A stretch of 64,000 nt of DNA from Phaeacidiphilus oryzae TH49 (lineage in GTDB: Bacteria > Actinomycetota > Actinomycetes > Streptomycetales > Streptomycetaceae), in assembly GCF_000744815.1 (NCBI RefSeq), contig NZ_JQMQ01000005.1, forward strand, positions 2,798,055-2,862,054, in the 5' to 3' direction. Below the pieces are notes generated by a model. It did not search any database and was not told the origin of the DNA. It was given only the letters and a program-made list of their open reading frames with translations. The translations under genes and the position numbers were made by a program. Numbering within the stretch: position 1 is the first letter of the stretch; the number at the start of each line of letters is the position of its first letter. This document shows, in pieces, positions 9,154 to 18,076 of the stretch.

Positions 9154-12100
9154 GCGAGATCGCACAGATCGTCAAGGACGGCGCCCGGAGGATCGGGAAG
9201 TCGCTCGGCGAGGACGCCGGACGGGCCGTCAAGAAGCTCTACCACCAGACCGGGGACAACCTCGACCGGGTGGTCAAGAACCACGTCGAGAACGACGCCA
9301 AGCACGCCGACGACCTGCGGAGGCTGCACCGCGGCGAGGAGACCGAGCACGCCCCGAAGTCCCCGCACTCCCCCGGCGGCGGACAGGGCGGCGGCCACGG
9401 CGGCGGCGGGAACGGGCACTCCTCGACCCCCGCCGCGCCGAACAAGCCCGCCCCCGGCAGCCGGAAGCCGAAGCTGGACGGCATCGGCCCGGCCCGCAAC
9501 CAGGCCGAGAAGCCCCACGAGTCCAGTCGCGACGAGGACTCCATCTGCCCCGGCGGCGAGCCGGTGGACATGGCCACCGGCCGGATGTTCATCGAGCAGC
9601 TGGACGTCTCCCTGCCCGGCGCCCTGCCGCTGCAGATCACCCGGAGCTTCGAGTCCGGCTACCAGGCCGGTCGCTGGATGGGCCCGCGCTGGGTCTCCAG
9701 CTTCGACGAGCGCCTGGAGGCCGACCAGGACGGCGTCGTCCACCTCGGCCGCGACCGCAGCGCCCAGGCGTACCCGCTGCCCCAGGCCGGCGGGCCCGCC
9801 GCCCGGCCGGCGGCCGGACCGCGCCGGGAGCTGCGCCTGCTGGCCGACGGCAGCCGCTACCGCCTCACCGACCGGCGCCTCGGCCTGGTACGGGAGTTCA
9901 CCCCGCTGGCGGGCAGCAGCACGGCGCTCCTCACCCTGGTCCGGGACCGCTCCGGCAACCGCGTCGAGTTCGAGTGGGACGAGGACGGCGCCCCCGTCGC
10001 CGTCACCCACTCCGGCGGCTACCGGCTGCTGGTCACCACCGAGCGGGGCCGGGTCACCGCCCTGCGGCTGGCCGGCGCCGACCAGGACGGCCACGACGTC
10101 CTCCTGGCCCGGTACGGCTACCAGGACGGCCATCTGACCTCCGTCTACAACTCCTCGGGCAAGGCGCTGCGGTTCGCCAACGACGCCTCCGGCCGGATCA
10201 CCTCCTGGACCGACCGCAACGGCACCGCCTACCACTACCGCTACGACGGCCACGGCCGGGTGGTGGACCAGGAGGGCTCGGACGGCTCGCTCGTCTTCCG
10301 CTTCTCCTACGGCGATCCGGACCCGGAGACCGGGATCCGGGTGCACACCGAGACCGACGGGCTCGGCCACAGCACCGAGTACCACGTCGACGAGCGCGCG
10401 CAGATCGTCGCCCAGGTGGACCCGCTGGGCAACACCACCCGCTTCGAGCGGGACGAGCACCACCGCCTGATCGGCCGCACCGACCCGCTCGGCCGGACCA
10501 CCCGCTTCGACTACGACGCGGCCGGCGATCTGGCCGAGGTGGTCCACCCGGACGGCGAGCGGAGCACCGCGTACTACCTGGACGGCAGCAGCCTGCCGGT
10601 GGAGATCACCGAACCGGGCGGCGCCGTCTGGCTCCAGGAGTACGACGAGGCCGGCCGCCGCATCGCGCTGACCGACCCCTCGGGCGCGGTCACCCGCTAC
10701 GGCTACGACCGGGCCGGGCACCTGGCCTCGATCACCGATCCGATCGGGCGCACCACCCGGGTCCGCTGCGACGCGGCCGGGCTGCCGGTCGAGGTCTCCG
10801 ATCCGGACGGGGCGACCGCCCGCTACCGCCGCGACGCCTTCGGCCGGGTCGTCGAACTCACCGACCCGGCCGGCGGGGTGACCCGGGTCGGCTGGAACAC
10901 CGAGGGCCGGGTCACCTCGCTCACCGACACCGAGGGCAACACCGAGCGCTGGCAGTACGACGCCGAGGGCAACGTCGTCTCGTACTCCGACCGGACGGGC
11001 CGGATCCGCCGCTACGAGTACACCCCGTTCGAGACGCTGGCCGCGGTGGTGGAGCCGGACGGCTCCCGCCTGGAGTACGCCTACGATAACCGGATGCGGC
11101 TGGTCGCGGTCACCGACGGGGAGGGCCGTAGCTGGCGGTACACCTACGACCCGGCCGGCCGGCTGGTGGCCGAGACCGACTTCCACGGGCGCACCGTGGA
11201 GTACGAGGTGGACGCGGTCGGCCGGATGACCGCCCGGACGAACGCCGAGGGCCAGCGGGTCTCCTTCGCGTACGACCACTCGGGCAACCTGGTCGCCAAG
11301 GACGTGGACGGCGCCGTCACCGAGTACCAGTACCGGGCGGACGGCCTGCTGGTCCGCGCCACCGGGCCGGACACCGAACTGGCCCGCACCCTGGATCCGC
11401 TGGGCAACCTCCTCAGCGAGACGGTGGACGGCCGCGTGCTGCGGCACACCCGGGACGCCCTCGGGCGCAGCACCACCCGCCGCACCCCCGCCGGCCACGT
11501 CAGCAGCTGGTCCTACGACGAGGCCGGCCGCCGGACCGCCCTCACCACCTCGGCCGGCTCCCTCGCCTTCCGCTACGACGAGGGCGGCCGGGAGGTCGAG
11601 CGGAGCTTCGGCGAGCGGCTCACCGTGGCCAGCCGCTGGGACGCCGGCCACCGGCTCGCGGCGCAGACCGTGCGCACCCCGGACTCCGTCCTCCAGCAGC
11701 GCGCCTGGAGCTACACCGAGTCCGGCGAGGTGACCGGCCTGGAGGACCTGCTGGCCGGACCGCGGCGGTTCGAGCTGGACCCGGTCGGCCGGATCACCGG
11801 GGTCAGCGCCGAGGGCTGGTCCGAGCGCTACGCCTACGACCCGGCCGGCAACCTCACCGAGGCGCACTGGCCGGCCGGCGAGAACACCCGGGAGGCGGTG
11901 GGCGAGCGGGAGTTCAGCGACGGCCTGCTGGTCGGCGCCGGCCGGGTGCGGTACGAGTACGACGCCGCGGGCCGGGTGGTGCTCCGCCAGGTCACCCGCC
12001 TCTCCCGGAAGCCGGACACCTGGCGGTACACCTGGGACGCCGAGGACCGGCTGACCGAGGTCAGCACCCCGGACGGCACCCGGTGGCGGTACCGCTACGA

Positions 12101-13085
12101 CCCGTTCGGCCGCCGGACCGCCAAGGTCAGGCTGGCCGAGGACGGCGTCACCGAGGCCGAGCGGACCGAGTTCACCTGGGACGGCTCGGTCCTGGTCGAG
12201 CAGACCACCCGCGCCGAGTACCTGCCGGCGCCGCACACCCTCAGCTGGGACCACCGCGGCCTCCAGCCGCTGTGCCAGACGGAGAGCGTCCGCGGCCAGG
12301 GCGGGGGCGAGGCCGGGGCCGGGGCCGGGGCCGGGGCCGAGGGGCAGGACGAGGTCGACCGCCGGTTCTTCGCCATCGTCACCGACCTGGTGGGGATGCC
12401 CACCGAGCTGGTGGACGCGGAGAGCGAGGAGGTCGTCTGGCGGGCCTCCCAGACCGTCTGGGGCAACCTCACCTGGCCCGCGCGGAGCTCCGGCTACACC
12501 CCGCTGCGCTTCCCCGGCCAGTACTTCGACCCGGAGACCCGGCTCCACTACAACCTCAACCGCTACTACGACCCGGAGACCGCGCGCTACACCAGCCCGG
12601 ACCCGCTGGGGATCGCCCCCGGGCCCAACTGCCACGGCTACGTGAGCAATCCGATGGTGCTCTGCGACCCGCTGGGTCTGGCTCCGGCCGACCCGGACGA
12701 GCTGCTGAAGAAGGACCTGATGGACCTGGCCAAGGCCCGGGTCAAGCACATCGGCGACACCCTTCCCGAGGGCGAGCGGATGCCGGGCGCCTTCGCCGTG
12801 GGGAAGGACCGCACCACCGGTAAGGTCTACTACGGCGAGAGCGGGCCCGAACACGACCACGCGCCGGCCGTCCAGGACGCCCTGCCCGGCGAGTCCAGAA
12901 TGCCCAACGGCCGCCCGCCGGGCGTCTGCGCCGAACCCCGGATGTTCACCAACGCGATCCGGGACGGGGCGGACCCGAAGAACCTGGACATCGTGACCGT
13001 CAACGACCGGGGCAAGAAGTTCAAGATGTGCAAGAACTGCGCCAGTTGGGTCCCGGACTTCACCGGAAAGGTACTGACAGGATGA
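9150..13085 (+). CDS. RHS/YD-repeat polymorphic toxin with YwqJ-type deaminase tip
   Basis: 1311 residues from GTG. Residues 1-58 are a charged helical segment shared almost exactly with the second RHS protein. About 70-130 is a Gly/His/Pro linker. About 135-195 is a DUF6531-type entry domain (GEPVDMATG, then SLPGALPLQITRSF). About 200-1130 is an array of YD repeats with many G-R-[VIL]-x-x-x-x-[DN] units forming the encapsulating shell. RYYDPETARYTSPDPLG (about 1135-1152) is the conserved core end. The tip after LGLAPADPDE (about 1173-1311) has CAEP near 1259 and MCKNC near 1293, the C-A-E and CxxC zinc motifs of YwqJ-type nucleic acid deaminases. The following gene is a SUKH-3 protein, a known partner type for such toxins. 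The likely role is contact-dependent competition between bacteria. Confidence 0.85.
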   Translation: MSEIAQIVKDGARRIGKSLGEDAGRAVKKLYHQTGDNLDRVVKNHVENDAKHADDLRRLHRGEETEHAPKSPHSPGGGQGGGHGGGGNGHSSTPAAPNKPAPGSRKPKLDGIGPARNQAEKPHESSRDEDSICPGGEPVDMATGRMFIEQLDVSLPGALPLQITRSFESGYQAGRWMGPRWVSSFDERLEADQDGVVHLGRDRSAQAYPLPQAGGPAARPAAGPRRELRLLADGSRYRLTDRRLGLVREFTPLAGSSTALLTLVRDRSGNRVEFEWDEDGAPVAVTHSGGYRLLVTTERGRVTALRLAGADQDGHDVLLARYGYQDGHLTSVYNSSGKALRFANDASGRITSWTDRNGTAYHYRYDGHGRVVDQEGSDGSLVFRFSYGDPDPETGIRVHTETDGLGHSTEYHVDERAQIVAQVDPLGNTTRFERDEHHRLIGRTDPLGRTTRFDYDAAGDLAEVVHPDGERSTAYYLDGSSLPVEITEPGGAVWLQEYDEAGRRIALTDPSGAVTRYGYDRAGHLASITDPIGRTTRVRCDAAGLPVEVSDPDGATARYRRDAFGRVVELTDPAGGVTRVGWNTEGRVTSLTDTEGNTERWQYDAEGNVVSYSDRTGRIRRYEYTPFETLAAVVEPDGSRLEYAYDNRMRLVAVTDGEGRSWRYTYDPAGRLVAETDFHGRTVEYEVDAVGRMTARTNAEGQRVSFAYDHSGNLVAKDVDGAVTEYQYRADGLLVRATGPDTELARTLDPLGNLLSETVDGRVLRHTRDALGRSTTRRTPAGHVSSWSYDEAGRRTALTTSAGSLAFRYDEGGREVERSFGERLTVASRWDAGHRLAAQTVRTPDSVLQQRAWSYTESGEVTGLEDLLAGPRRFELDPVGRITGVSAEGWSERYAYDPAGNLTEAHWPAGENTREAVGEREFSDGLLVGAGRVRYEYDAAGRVVLRQVTRLSRKPDTWRYTWDAEDRLTEVSTPDGTRWRYRYDPFGRRTAKVRLAEDGVTEAERTEFTWDGSVLVEQTTRAEYLPAPHTLSWDHRGLQPLCQTESVRGQGGGEAGAGAGAGAEGQDEVDRRFFAIVTDLVGMPTELVDAESEEVVWRASQTVWGNLTWPARSSGYTPLRFPGQYFDPETRLHYNLNRYYDPETARYTSPDPLGIAPGPNCHGYVSNPMVLCDPLGLAPADPDELLKKDLMDLAKARVKHIGDTLPEGERMPGAFAVGKDRTTGKVYYGESGPEHDHAPAVQDALPGESRMPNGRPPGVCAEPRMFTNAIRDGADPKNLDIVTVNDRGKKFKMCKNCASWVPDFTGKVLTG
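9172..9313 (+). repeat. 142-bp direct repeat, copy 1 (5' end of first RHS gene)
   Basis: Identical base for base to 13579-13720. It encodes the charged helical head (KDGARRIGKSLGEDAGRAVK and on). The flanking codons differ on both sides, so the identity ends sharply. Confidence 0.93.
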
Positions 13086-13534
13086 GCGGCGGACCCGCCC
13101 GGGAGGCGCTGGAACGGCTGCGGGAGGCGCTGCCCCCGGTGGAGCGCTTCGAGTACGGCCCGGTGGACGTGCCGGCCGCCTGCGCGCAGTACGCGGAGGC
13201 CGGCTACCCCGTCACCGACCAGCTGCGCGGGTTCCTCGGGGACTACGCCGAGCTGGAGTTGGCCTGGCTCTTCGAGGACTGGGAGGAGCTGCTGGACACG
13301 ACGGTGGAGACCGCGCTCAGCGTGCCGGCCCGGAACGTCCGGATCGACGCCGACCGGGTCGGCAAGCCCCTGCTGCCGATCGGGAGGGCGTTCGACACCG
13401 AGGAGGCCGTGCTGCTGGCCCCGGACGGCGAGGTCCTGCTCGGCGGCGACGCCGGAATGCAGCGGGTGGCGTACGGATTCCCGCAGGCCGTCAAGGCGAT
13501 CGTGACCGGCGAGTGGGACAAGACCTTCTTCTGA
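13082..13534 (+). CDS. SUKH-3 family immunity protein
   Basis: 150 residues. The ATG overlaps the toxin stop (ATGA), which ties its synthesis to the toxin. The pattern VPAACAQYAEAGYPVTDQLR, then FLGDYAELELAW, then GKPLLPIGRAF, then LLAPDGEVLLGG follows the SUKH-3 fold: an early helix pair ending in a small-residue turn, and the PIG motif before the last strands. SUKH proteins bind and neutralise diverse nuclease and deaminase toxins, and here the partner is the deaminase tip of the preceding protein. It is cytoplasmic, acidic and has no signal peptide. Confidence 0.82.
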   Translation: MSGGPAREALERLREALPPVERFEYGPVDVPAACAQYAEAGYPVTDQLRGFLGDYAELELAWLFEDWEELLDTTVETALSVPARNVRIDADRVGKPLLPIGRAFDTEEAVLLAPDGEVLLGGDAGMQRVAYGFPQAVKAIVTGEWDKTFF

Positions 13535-13556
13535 GGCGCGGGGGCTGGGGCACCGA

Positions 13557-16500
13557 GTGAGCGAGATATCCGACATCATCAAGGACGGCGCCCGGAGGAT
13601 CGGGAAGTCGCTCGGCGAGGACGCCGGACGGGCCGTCAAGAAGCTCTACCACCAGACCGGGGACAACCTCGACCGGGTGGTCAAGAACCACGTCGAGAAC
13701 GACGCCAAGCACGCCGACGAGCTCCACCGGCTGCACGGCCACGGCGACCGGGCCAAGAGCCCCCACGTCGGCGGGGGCGGCGGCAGCCCGCGCCCCACCG
13801 CCAAGGGCGGCAGCGGCAGGGAGGGCGGCGGCGGCCCCTGGCGCGAGAGCCCCTCCCCCCATCTGAAGGACTCCTCCCCCGACCCGCACGGCACCTCGCG
13901 CGACCCGAACTCCCGCCGCTGCGTCGGCGACCCGGTGGACGTCGCCACCGGCGAGGTGGTGATGGCGCAGCAGGACGCGGCGCTGCCCGGCGCGCTGCCG
14001 CTGCTGCTGAACCGCACCCACGTCTCCTCGTACCGGGCCGGCCGCTGGTTCGGCCCCAGCTGGGCGTCCACCCTGGACCAGCGGGTCGAGCTGGACGAGG
14101 AGGAGGCGCTGCTCTCCGGGGACGACGGGACGGTCCTCCACTTCCCGCTGCCCTCCCCCGACCGCCCGGAGGGCGCGGACGGCGTCGAGGAGCCGCTGCG
14201 GCCGGTCACCGGACCGAACCGGCGGATGTATCTGGAGGACGGCGGCGAGCGGGTCCGGGTGGACTCCCCCGGTTCCGGCCTGAGCTGGCACTTCGGCACG
14301 CCCGACGGCCGCGGGCCGGACCGCTCCGAGCGGAACGTGCTGCGCCTCCCCCTGCTGGCGCTCACCGACCGCGGCGGCGACCGGATCGACATCGCCTACG
14401 GACCGGACGGCGCTCCCCAGGAGATCCGGCACTCCGGCGGCTACCGCATCGCGGTCGACACCGACGGGCCGCGGATCACCGCCTTCCGGCTGCTCGGCCG
14501 GCCCGACGCCCGGCCGGCGGCGGTCGCCCAGAAGGACACCGACCGCACGGTGATGCTCGACTGGTCGAAGCTGCCCGACCCGCAGGCCGACGATGCGCCC
14601 GAGGCGACCGCCTCGGTGGAGCTGGTCCGGTTCGCCTACGACGAGCACGGCCACCTCTCCGCCGTCACCAACTCCTCCGGGCGCCCGATGCGCTTCGAGT
14701 ACGACGAGGAGGGCCGGCTGCGCCACTGGACCGACCGCAACCGCCGCCGCTTCCGCTACCTCTACGACCGCCAGGGCCGCTGCACCCAGGCCCGCGGCGA
14801 CCAGGGCCACCTGGACAGCGTCTTCCGCTACGACACCGAGGCGGGCACCACCACCGTCACCGACTCGCTCGGCCGGCAGACCGTGTTCCGCCACAACGAA
14901 CTCGGCCAGATCACCGAGGAGACGAACGCGGCGGGGCACACCACCCACCGCGAATGGGACGAGCACGACCAGCTGCTCTCCGCGACCGACGTCCTCGGCC
15001 GCCGCACCTCCTTCGAGTACGACGCGGACGGCCTCCTCTCCGCCGTCACCCACCCGGACGGCAGCCGGACCACCACCGTCCACAACTCCCTCGGCCTGCC
15101 CGTCGAGGAGACCGGGCCGGACGGCACGACCCTCCGCTTCGGCTACGACAGGCAGGGCCGCACCACCTCGGTCACCCGCGCGGACGGAACGGTCGCCCGC
15201 TACCGGTACGACGAGCGGGGGCACCTCGCCGAGGTCGTCGAGCCCAGCGGCGCCGTCACCCGGGTCACCTGCGACCCGGCCGGTCAGCCGGTCGAGATCA
15301 CCGACGCCTTCGGGGCCGTCACCCGCTGTCTGCGGGACGCCTTCGGCCGCCCGGTGGAGCTGGTCGACCCCTCGGGCGGGCGCACCGCCCTCACCTGGAC
15401 CGTCGAGGGCCGGCCCGACACCCGGACCGGTCCGGACGGCCGCGTCGAGCGCTGGCGCTGGGACCCCGAGGGGAACCTCCTCCGCTACACCGACCGCAAC
15501 GGCGGCACCACGGTCTTCGAGTACACCCACTTCGACAAGGTCAGCGCGCGCACCCAGCCGGACGGCCGGCGCTACACCTTCGGCTACGACACCGAGCTGA
15601 ACCTGGTCCGGGTCACCGACCCGGACGGCCGGGAGTGGCGGTACGAGTACGACGAGCTGGGCCGGCTGGTCGGCGAGACCGACTTCAACGGCCGCACCCA
15701 GCGGTACCGGCTGGACGCGGCCGGCCAGCGGCTCGCCCGGACCAACGGCGCGGGCCAGACCGTCTCCTCCGGATACGACCTGCTGGGCCGCGAGATCAGC
15801 CGCAGCACCGAGGCGGGGTCCTCCACCTACTCCTGGGACGCGGCCGGGCGGCTGGTCGCGGCCGAGGGGCCGGACGGCGTCCGCCTGGAGCGCACCTACG
15901 ACCCGGTGGGCCGGCTCCTCTCGGAGACCGTGGACGGCCGGACCCTCGTCTTCCGGCACGACGAGGTCGGCCGCCGGATCGAGCGCACCACCCCGTCCGG
16001 GGCGAGTACCGCGCTCGCCTGGGACGCCCTCGGCAACCTCACCGGGCTCACCGCCTCGGGCCAGCGGATCGGCTTCGAGCGGGACGCGCAGGGCCGCGAG
16101 ACCCGCCGGGTCTTCGGCTCCTCCCCGGGGCAGGGGCCGGTCCTCGACACCACCTGGGACCAGCTCGGCCGGCTGCTCGGCCAGACCGTCACCGGCGCCG
16201 CCGGCGAACGCCGCCGCACCCACCGCTACCGCGCCGACGGCGTCCCGATCGGCCTGACGGACAGTCAGCGGGGCGAGCGGGAGTATGTGCTGAACCCGAT
16301 GGGCCGGGTTCTCGCGGTGCTCGGCGAGGACTGGACCGAGAGCTACGGCTACGACCGGGCCGGCAACCTGGTGCACTCCGAGCACCCGCACCCGCAGGCC
16401 GAGCTGTCCGGCGGCGAGATCACCTACGAGGGCACGCTGGTGCGCGGCGCCGGCCGCACCACGTACCGGAACGACGAGCAGGGCCGGGTCGTGGAGCGCA

Positions 16501-17597
16501 CCGAGCGCACCCTCTCCGGCAAGACCCGCACCTGGACCTTCAGCTGGGACGCGGACGACCGGCTCACCGAGGTGGAGGTGCCCGGCGGCAGCCGCTGGCG
16601 CTACCGGTACGACCCGCTGGGCCGGCGGATCTCCAAGCAGCGGATCACCGAGAGCGGCGAGGAGGCCGAGCGCACCGAGTTCACCTGGGACGGCCCGCTG
16701 CTGGTGGAGCAGACCTCCTACGGTCCGAAGCTGCCCGGCCCGTACACCCTGACCTGGGACCACGACGAGTTCCGGCCGGTGCTGCAGACCGAGCGGCTGG
16801 GCGCCGCCGCCCGGAACGGCGACGAGGTCGAGCTCGACCGGGGCGAGGTGGACCGGCGCTTCTTCGCCATCGTCTCCGACCTGGTCGGAGCGCCGACCGA
16901 GCTCCTCTCGGCGGCGGACGGAAGCACCGCCTGGCGGGCGGACAGCACCCTCTGGGGGATCACCGCCCCCGCCGACGGCGGCGCCAGGACCACCACCCCG
17001 CTGCGCTTCCCCGGCCAGTACTACGACCCGGAGACCCGCCTCCACTACAACCTCCACCGGTACTACGACCCGGCCGCGGCCCGCTACCTCAGCCCCGACC
17101 CGCTGGGCCTGGCCCCGGCGCCCAACCCCCACGGCTACGTCGGCAATCCGCTCACCACGGCCGACCCGCTGGGCCTCGCCTGCGAGGACCCGGAGACGTT
17201 CTACCGGGGGATGTCCACCGGCGAGCTGGAGAACCAGCTCAAGGCCACGGGCACGCTCTTCCCGAAGTACGGCGAGACCTTCGTCACCCAGGACCGGGCG
17301 TACATCGAGCAGTTGAGGGCGCGCCACCCCGAGGACTACGAGCATCTGGTGCAGTTCACCATGAAGCCGGGGACCCGCCAGGCGCTCCTCGACGCCGGAT
17401 CGCGGGACGATCCGGCCTCGGCGTCCATCAAGGACCTCGGTCTCGACCACCTCCCGGTGCTGCAGAAGAGGCAGCCCCACCGGGTGCACATCAAGGCGGA
17501 ACTCGGATTCCTCAACTTTGGCCTGCGGAGGAAGTCGGCGCATATATTCAACGACCGGATCGAGAGCTACACCACCGTCCCCTGGGGAGAACAGTGA
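13557..17597 (+). CDS. Second RHS/YD-repeat polymorphic toxin, unassigned tip
   Basis: 1346 residues from a GTG 22 bases after the SUKH-3 stop. The head, Gly/His/Ser-rich linker, DUF6531-type domain (GDPVDVATGEVVMAQQDAAL), YD repeats and core end (RYYDPAAARYLSPDPLG) follow the same plan as the first RHS protein, but outside the 142-bp head repeat the two are diverged paralogues. The tip, after LGLACEDPE (about 1210-1346), begins FYRGMSTGELENQLKATG and continues GETFVTQDRAYIEQLRARHP. A leading F-Y-R-G and a later [ST]-rich strand recall ADP-ribosyltransferase-like toxins, but I cannot identify the R-S-E triad with confidence. The following gene is a HEAT-like protein, consistent with a toxin-immunity pair. 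Confidence 0.8.
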   Translation: MSEISDIIKDGARRIGKSLGEDAGRAVKKLYHQTGDNLDRVVKNHVENDAKHADELHRLHGHGDRAKSPHVGGGGGSPRPTAKGGSGREGGGGPWRESPSPHLKDSSPDPHGTSRDPNSRRCVGDPVDVATGEVVMAQQDAALPGALPLLLNRTHVSSYRAGRWFGPSWASTLDQRVELDEEEALLSGDDGTVLHFPLPSPDRPEGADGVEEPLRPVTGPNRRMYLEDGGERVRVDSPGSGLSWHFGTPDGRGPDRSERNVLRLPLLALTDRGGDRIDIAYGPDGAPQEIRHSGGYRIAVDTDGPRITAFRLLGRPDARPAAVAQKDTDRTVMLDWSKLPDPQADDAPEATASVELVRFAYDEHGHLSAVTNSSGRPMRFEYDEEGRLRHWTDRNRRRFRYLYDRQGRCTQARGDQGHLDSVFRYDTEAGTTTVTDSLGRQTVFRHNELGQITEETNAAGHTTHREWDEHDQLLSATDVLGRRTSFEYDADGLLSAVTHPDGSRTTTVHNSLGLPVEETGPDGTTLRFGYDRQGRTTSVTRADGTVARYRYDERGHLAEVVEPSGAVTRVTCDPAGQPVEITDAFGAVTRCLRDAFGRPVELVDPSGGRTALTWTVEGRPDTRTGPDGRVERWRWDPEGNLLRYTDRNGGTTVFEYTHFDKVSARTQPDGRRYTFGYDTELNLVRVTDPDGREWRYEYDELGRLVGETDFNGRTQRYRLDAAGQRLARTNGAGQTVSSGYDLLGREISRSTEAGSSTYSWDAAGRLVAAEGPDGVRLERTYDPVGRLLSETVDGRTLVFRHDEVGRRIERTTPSGASTALAWDALGNLTGLTASGQRIGFERDAQGRETRRVFGSSPGQGPVLDTTWDQLGRLLGQTVTGAAGERRRTHRYRADGVPIGLTDSQRGEREYVLNPMGRVLAVLGEDWTESYGYDRAGNLVHSEHPHPQAELSGGEITYEGTLVRGAGRTTYRNDEQGRVVERTERTLSGKTRTWTFSWDADDRLTEVEVPGGSRWRYRYDPLGRRISKQRITESGEEAERTEFTWDGPLLVEQTSYGPKLPGPYTLTWDHDEFRPVLQTERLGAAARNGDEVELDRGEVDRRFFAIVSDLVGAPTELLSAADGSTAWRADSTLWGITAPADGGARTTTPLRFPGQYYDPETRLHYNLHRYYDPAAARYLSPDPLGLAPAPNPHGYVGNPLTTADPLGLACEDPETFYRGMSTGELENQLKATGTLFPKYGETFVTQDRAYIEQLRARHPEDYEHLVQFTMKPGTRQALLDAGSRDDPASASIKDLGLDHLPVLQKRQPHRVHIKAELGFLNFGLRRKSAHIFNDRIESYTTVPWGEQ
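13579..13720 (+). repeat. 142-bp direct repeat, copy 2 (5' end of second RHS gene)
   Basis: Perfect copy of 9172-9313, in the same orientation and the same reading frame. Recombination between the two would delete the intervening 4.4 kb (first toxin body, SUKH-3) and fuse the first head to the second body. Confidence 0.93.
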
Positions 17598-18076
17598 CGC
17601 CCGAAGAACTCATCGCCCAGCTGCGCGACCCCGGGGTCCCCTTCACGGAACGACGCGACCGGATCGCGCGGCTGCCCGACTCGCGGGCGACCATCGCCGC
17701 GGCCCTCGACAAGGCCACCGCCGCGGCCGACTGGGAGGCGGTCGAGTACCTGCTGATGGCCGCCGCCGCGCAGCCCGATCCGGGGTATGTGCCGGCCCTC
17801 TCCCGGGCTCTGCGCAGCGGGGAGCGGCAGGTGCCCGTCGAGGACGCCCTGGAGGTGCTGGCGGCGATCGCCGATCCGGGGACGGTCGGCCTCCTCAAGG
17901 ACGTCGCCCTGACCGAGCACGACTGGGACGAGTTCGACCAGATCGGGATGAAGGCCGTCCGGGCCCTCCGGAGGATCCGCACCCCCGAGTCCACCTCGGC
18001 CCTGGCCGAGCTCGCCGAGCGGGGCAGCGAGAACGTCCGGGCACTGGCCGGGGAGACGGTCGAGAACCGCCGGTGA
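17594..18076 (+). CDS. HEAT-like repeat protein, probable immunity
   Basis: 160 residues. The GTG overlaps the toxin stop by four bases (GTGA). It is all-helical, with repeated helix pairs: ADWEAVEYLLMAAAAQPDPG, then VEDALEVLAAIADPGTVGLL, then DQIGMKAVRALRRIRTPEST, then ALAELAERGSENVRALAGE. This is the HEAT/ARM-like pattern also used by immunity proteins in polymorphic toxin loci. It has no signal peptide. From its position it is the candidate neutraliser of the second RHS tip. This is inferred from gene order and coupling, as HEAT repeats do not prove immunity function. Confidence 0.7.
   Translation: MTPEELIAQLRDPGVPFTERRDRIARLPDSRATIAAALDKATAAADWEAVEYLLMAAAAQPDPGYVPALSRALRSGERQVPVEDALEVLAAIADPGTVGLLKDVALTEHDWDEFDQIGMKAVRALRRIRTPESTSALAELAERGSENVRALAGETVENRR

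Noticed and set aside
8979-12860. A 1293-codon open frame on the minus strand across the first RHS gene
   Set aside because: High-GC coding sequence with G/C in third positions leaves long open antisense frames. This one has no domain, and the plus strand has clear RHS motifs.
13491-17543. A 1350-codon open frame on the minus strand across the second RHS gene
   Set aside because: Same GC artefact; its translation is Val/Gly/Arg-rich without motifs.
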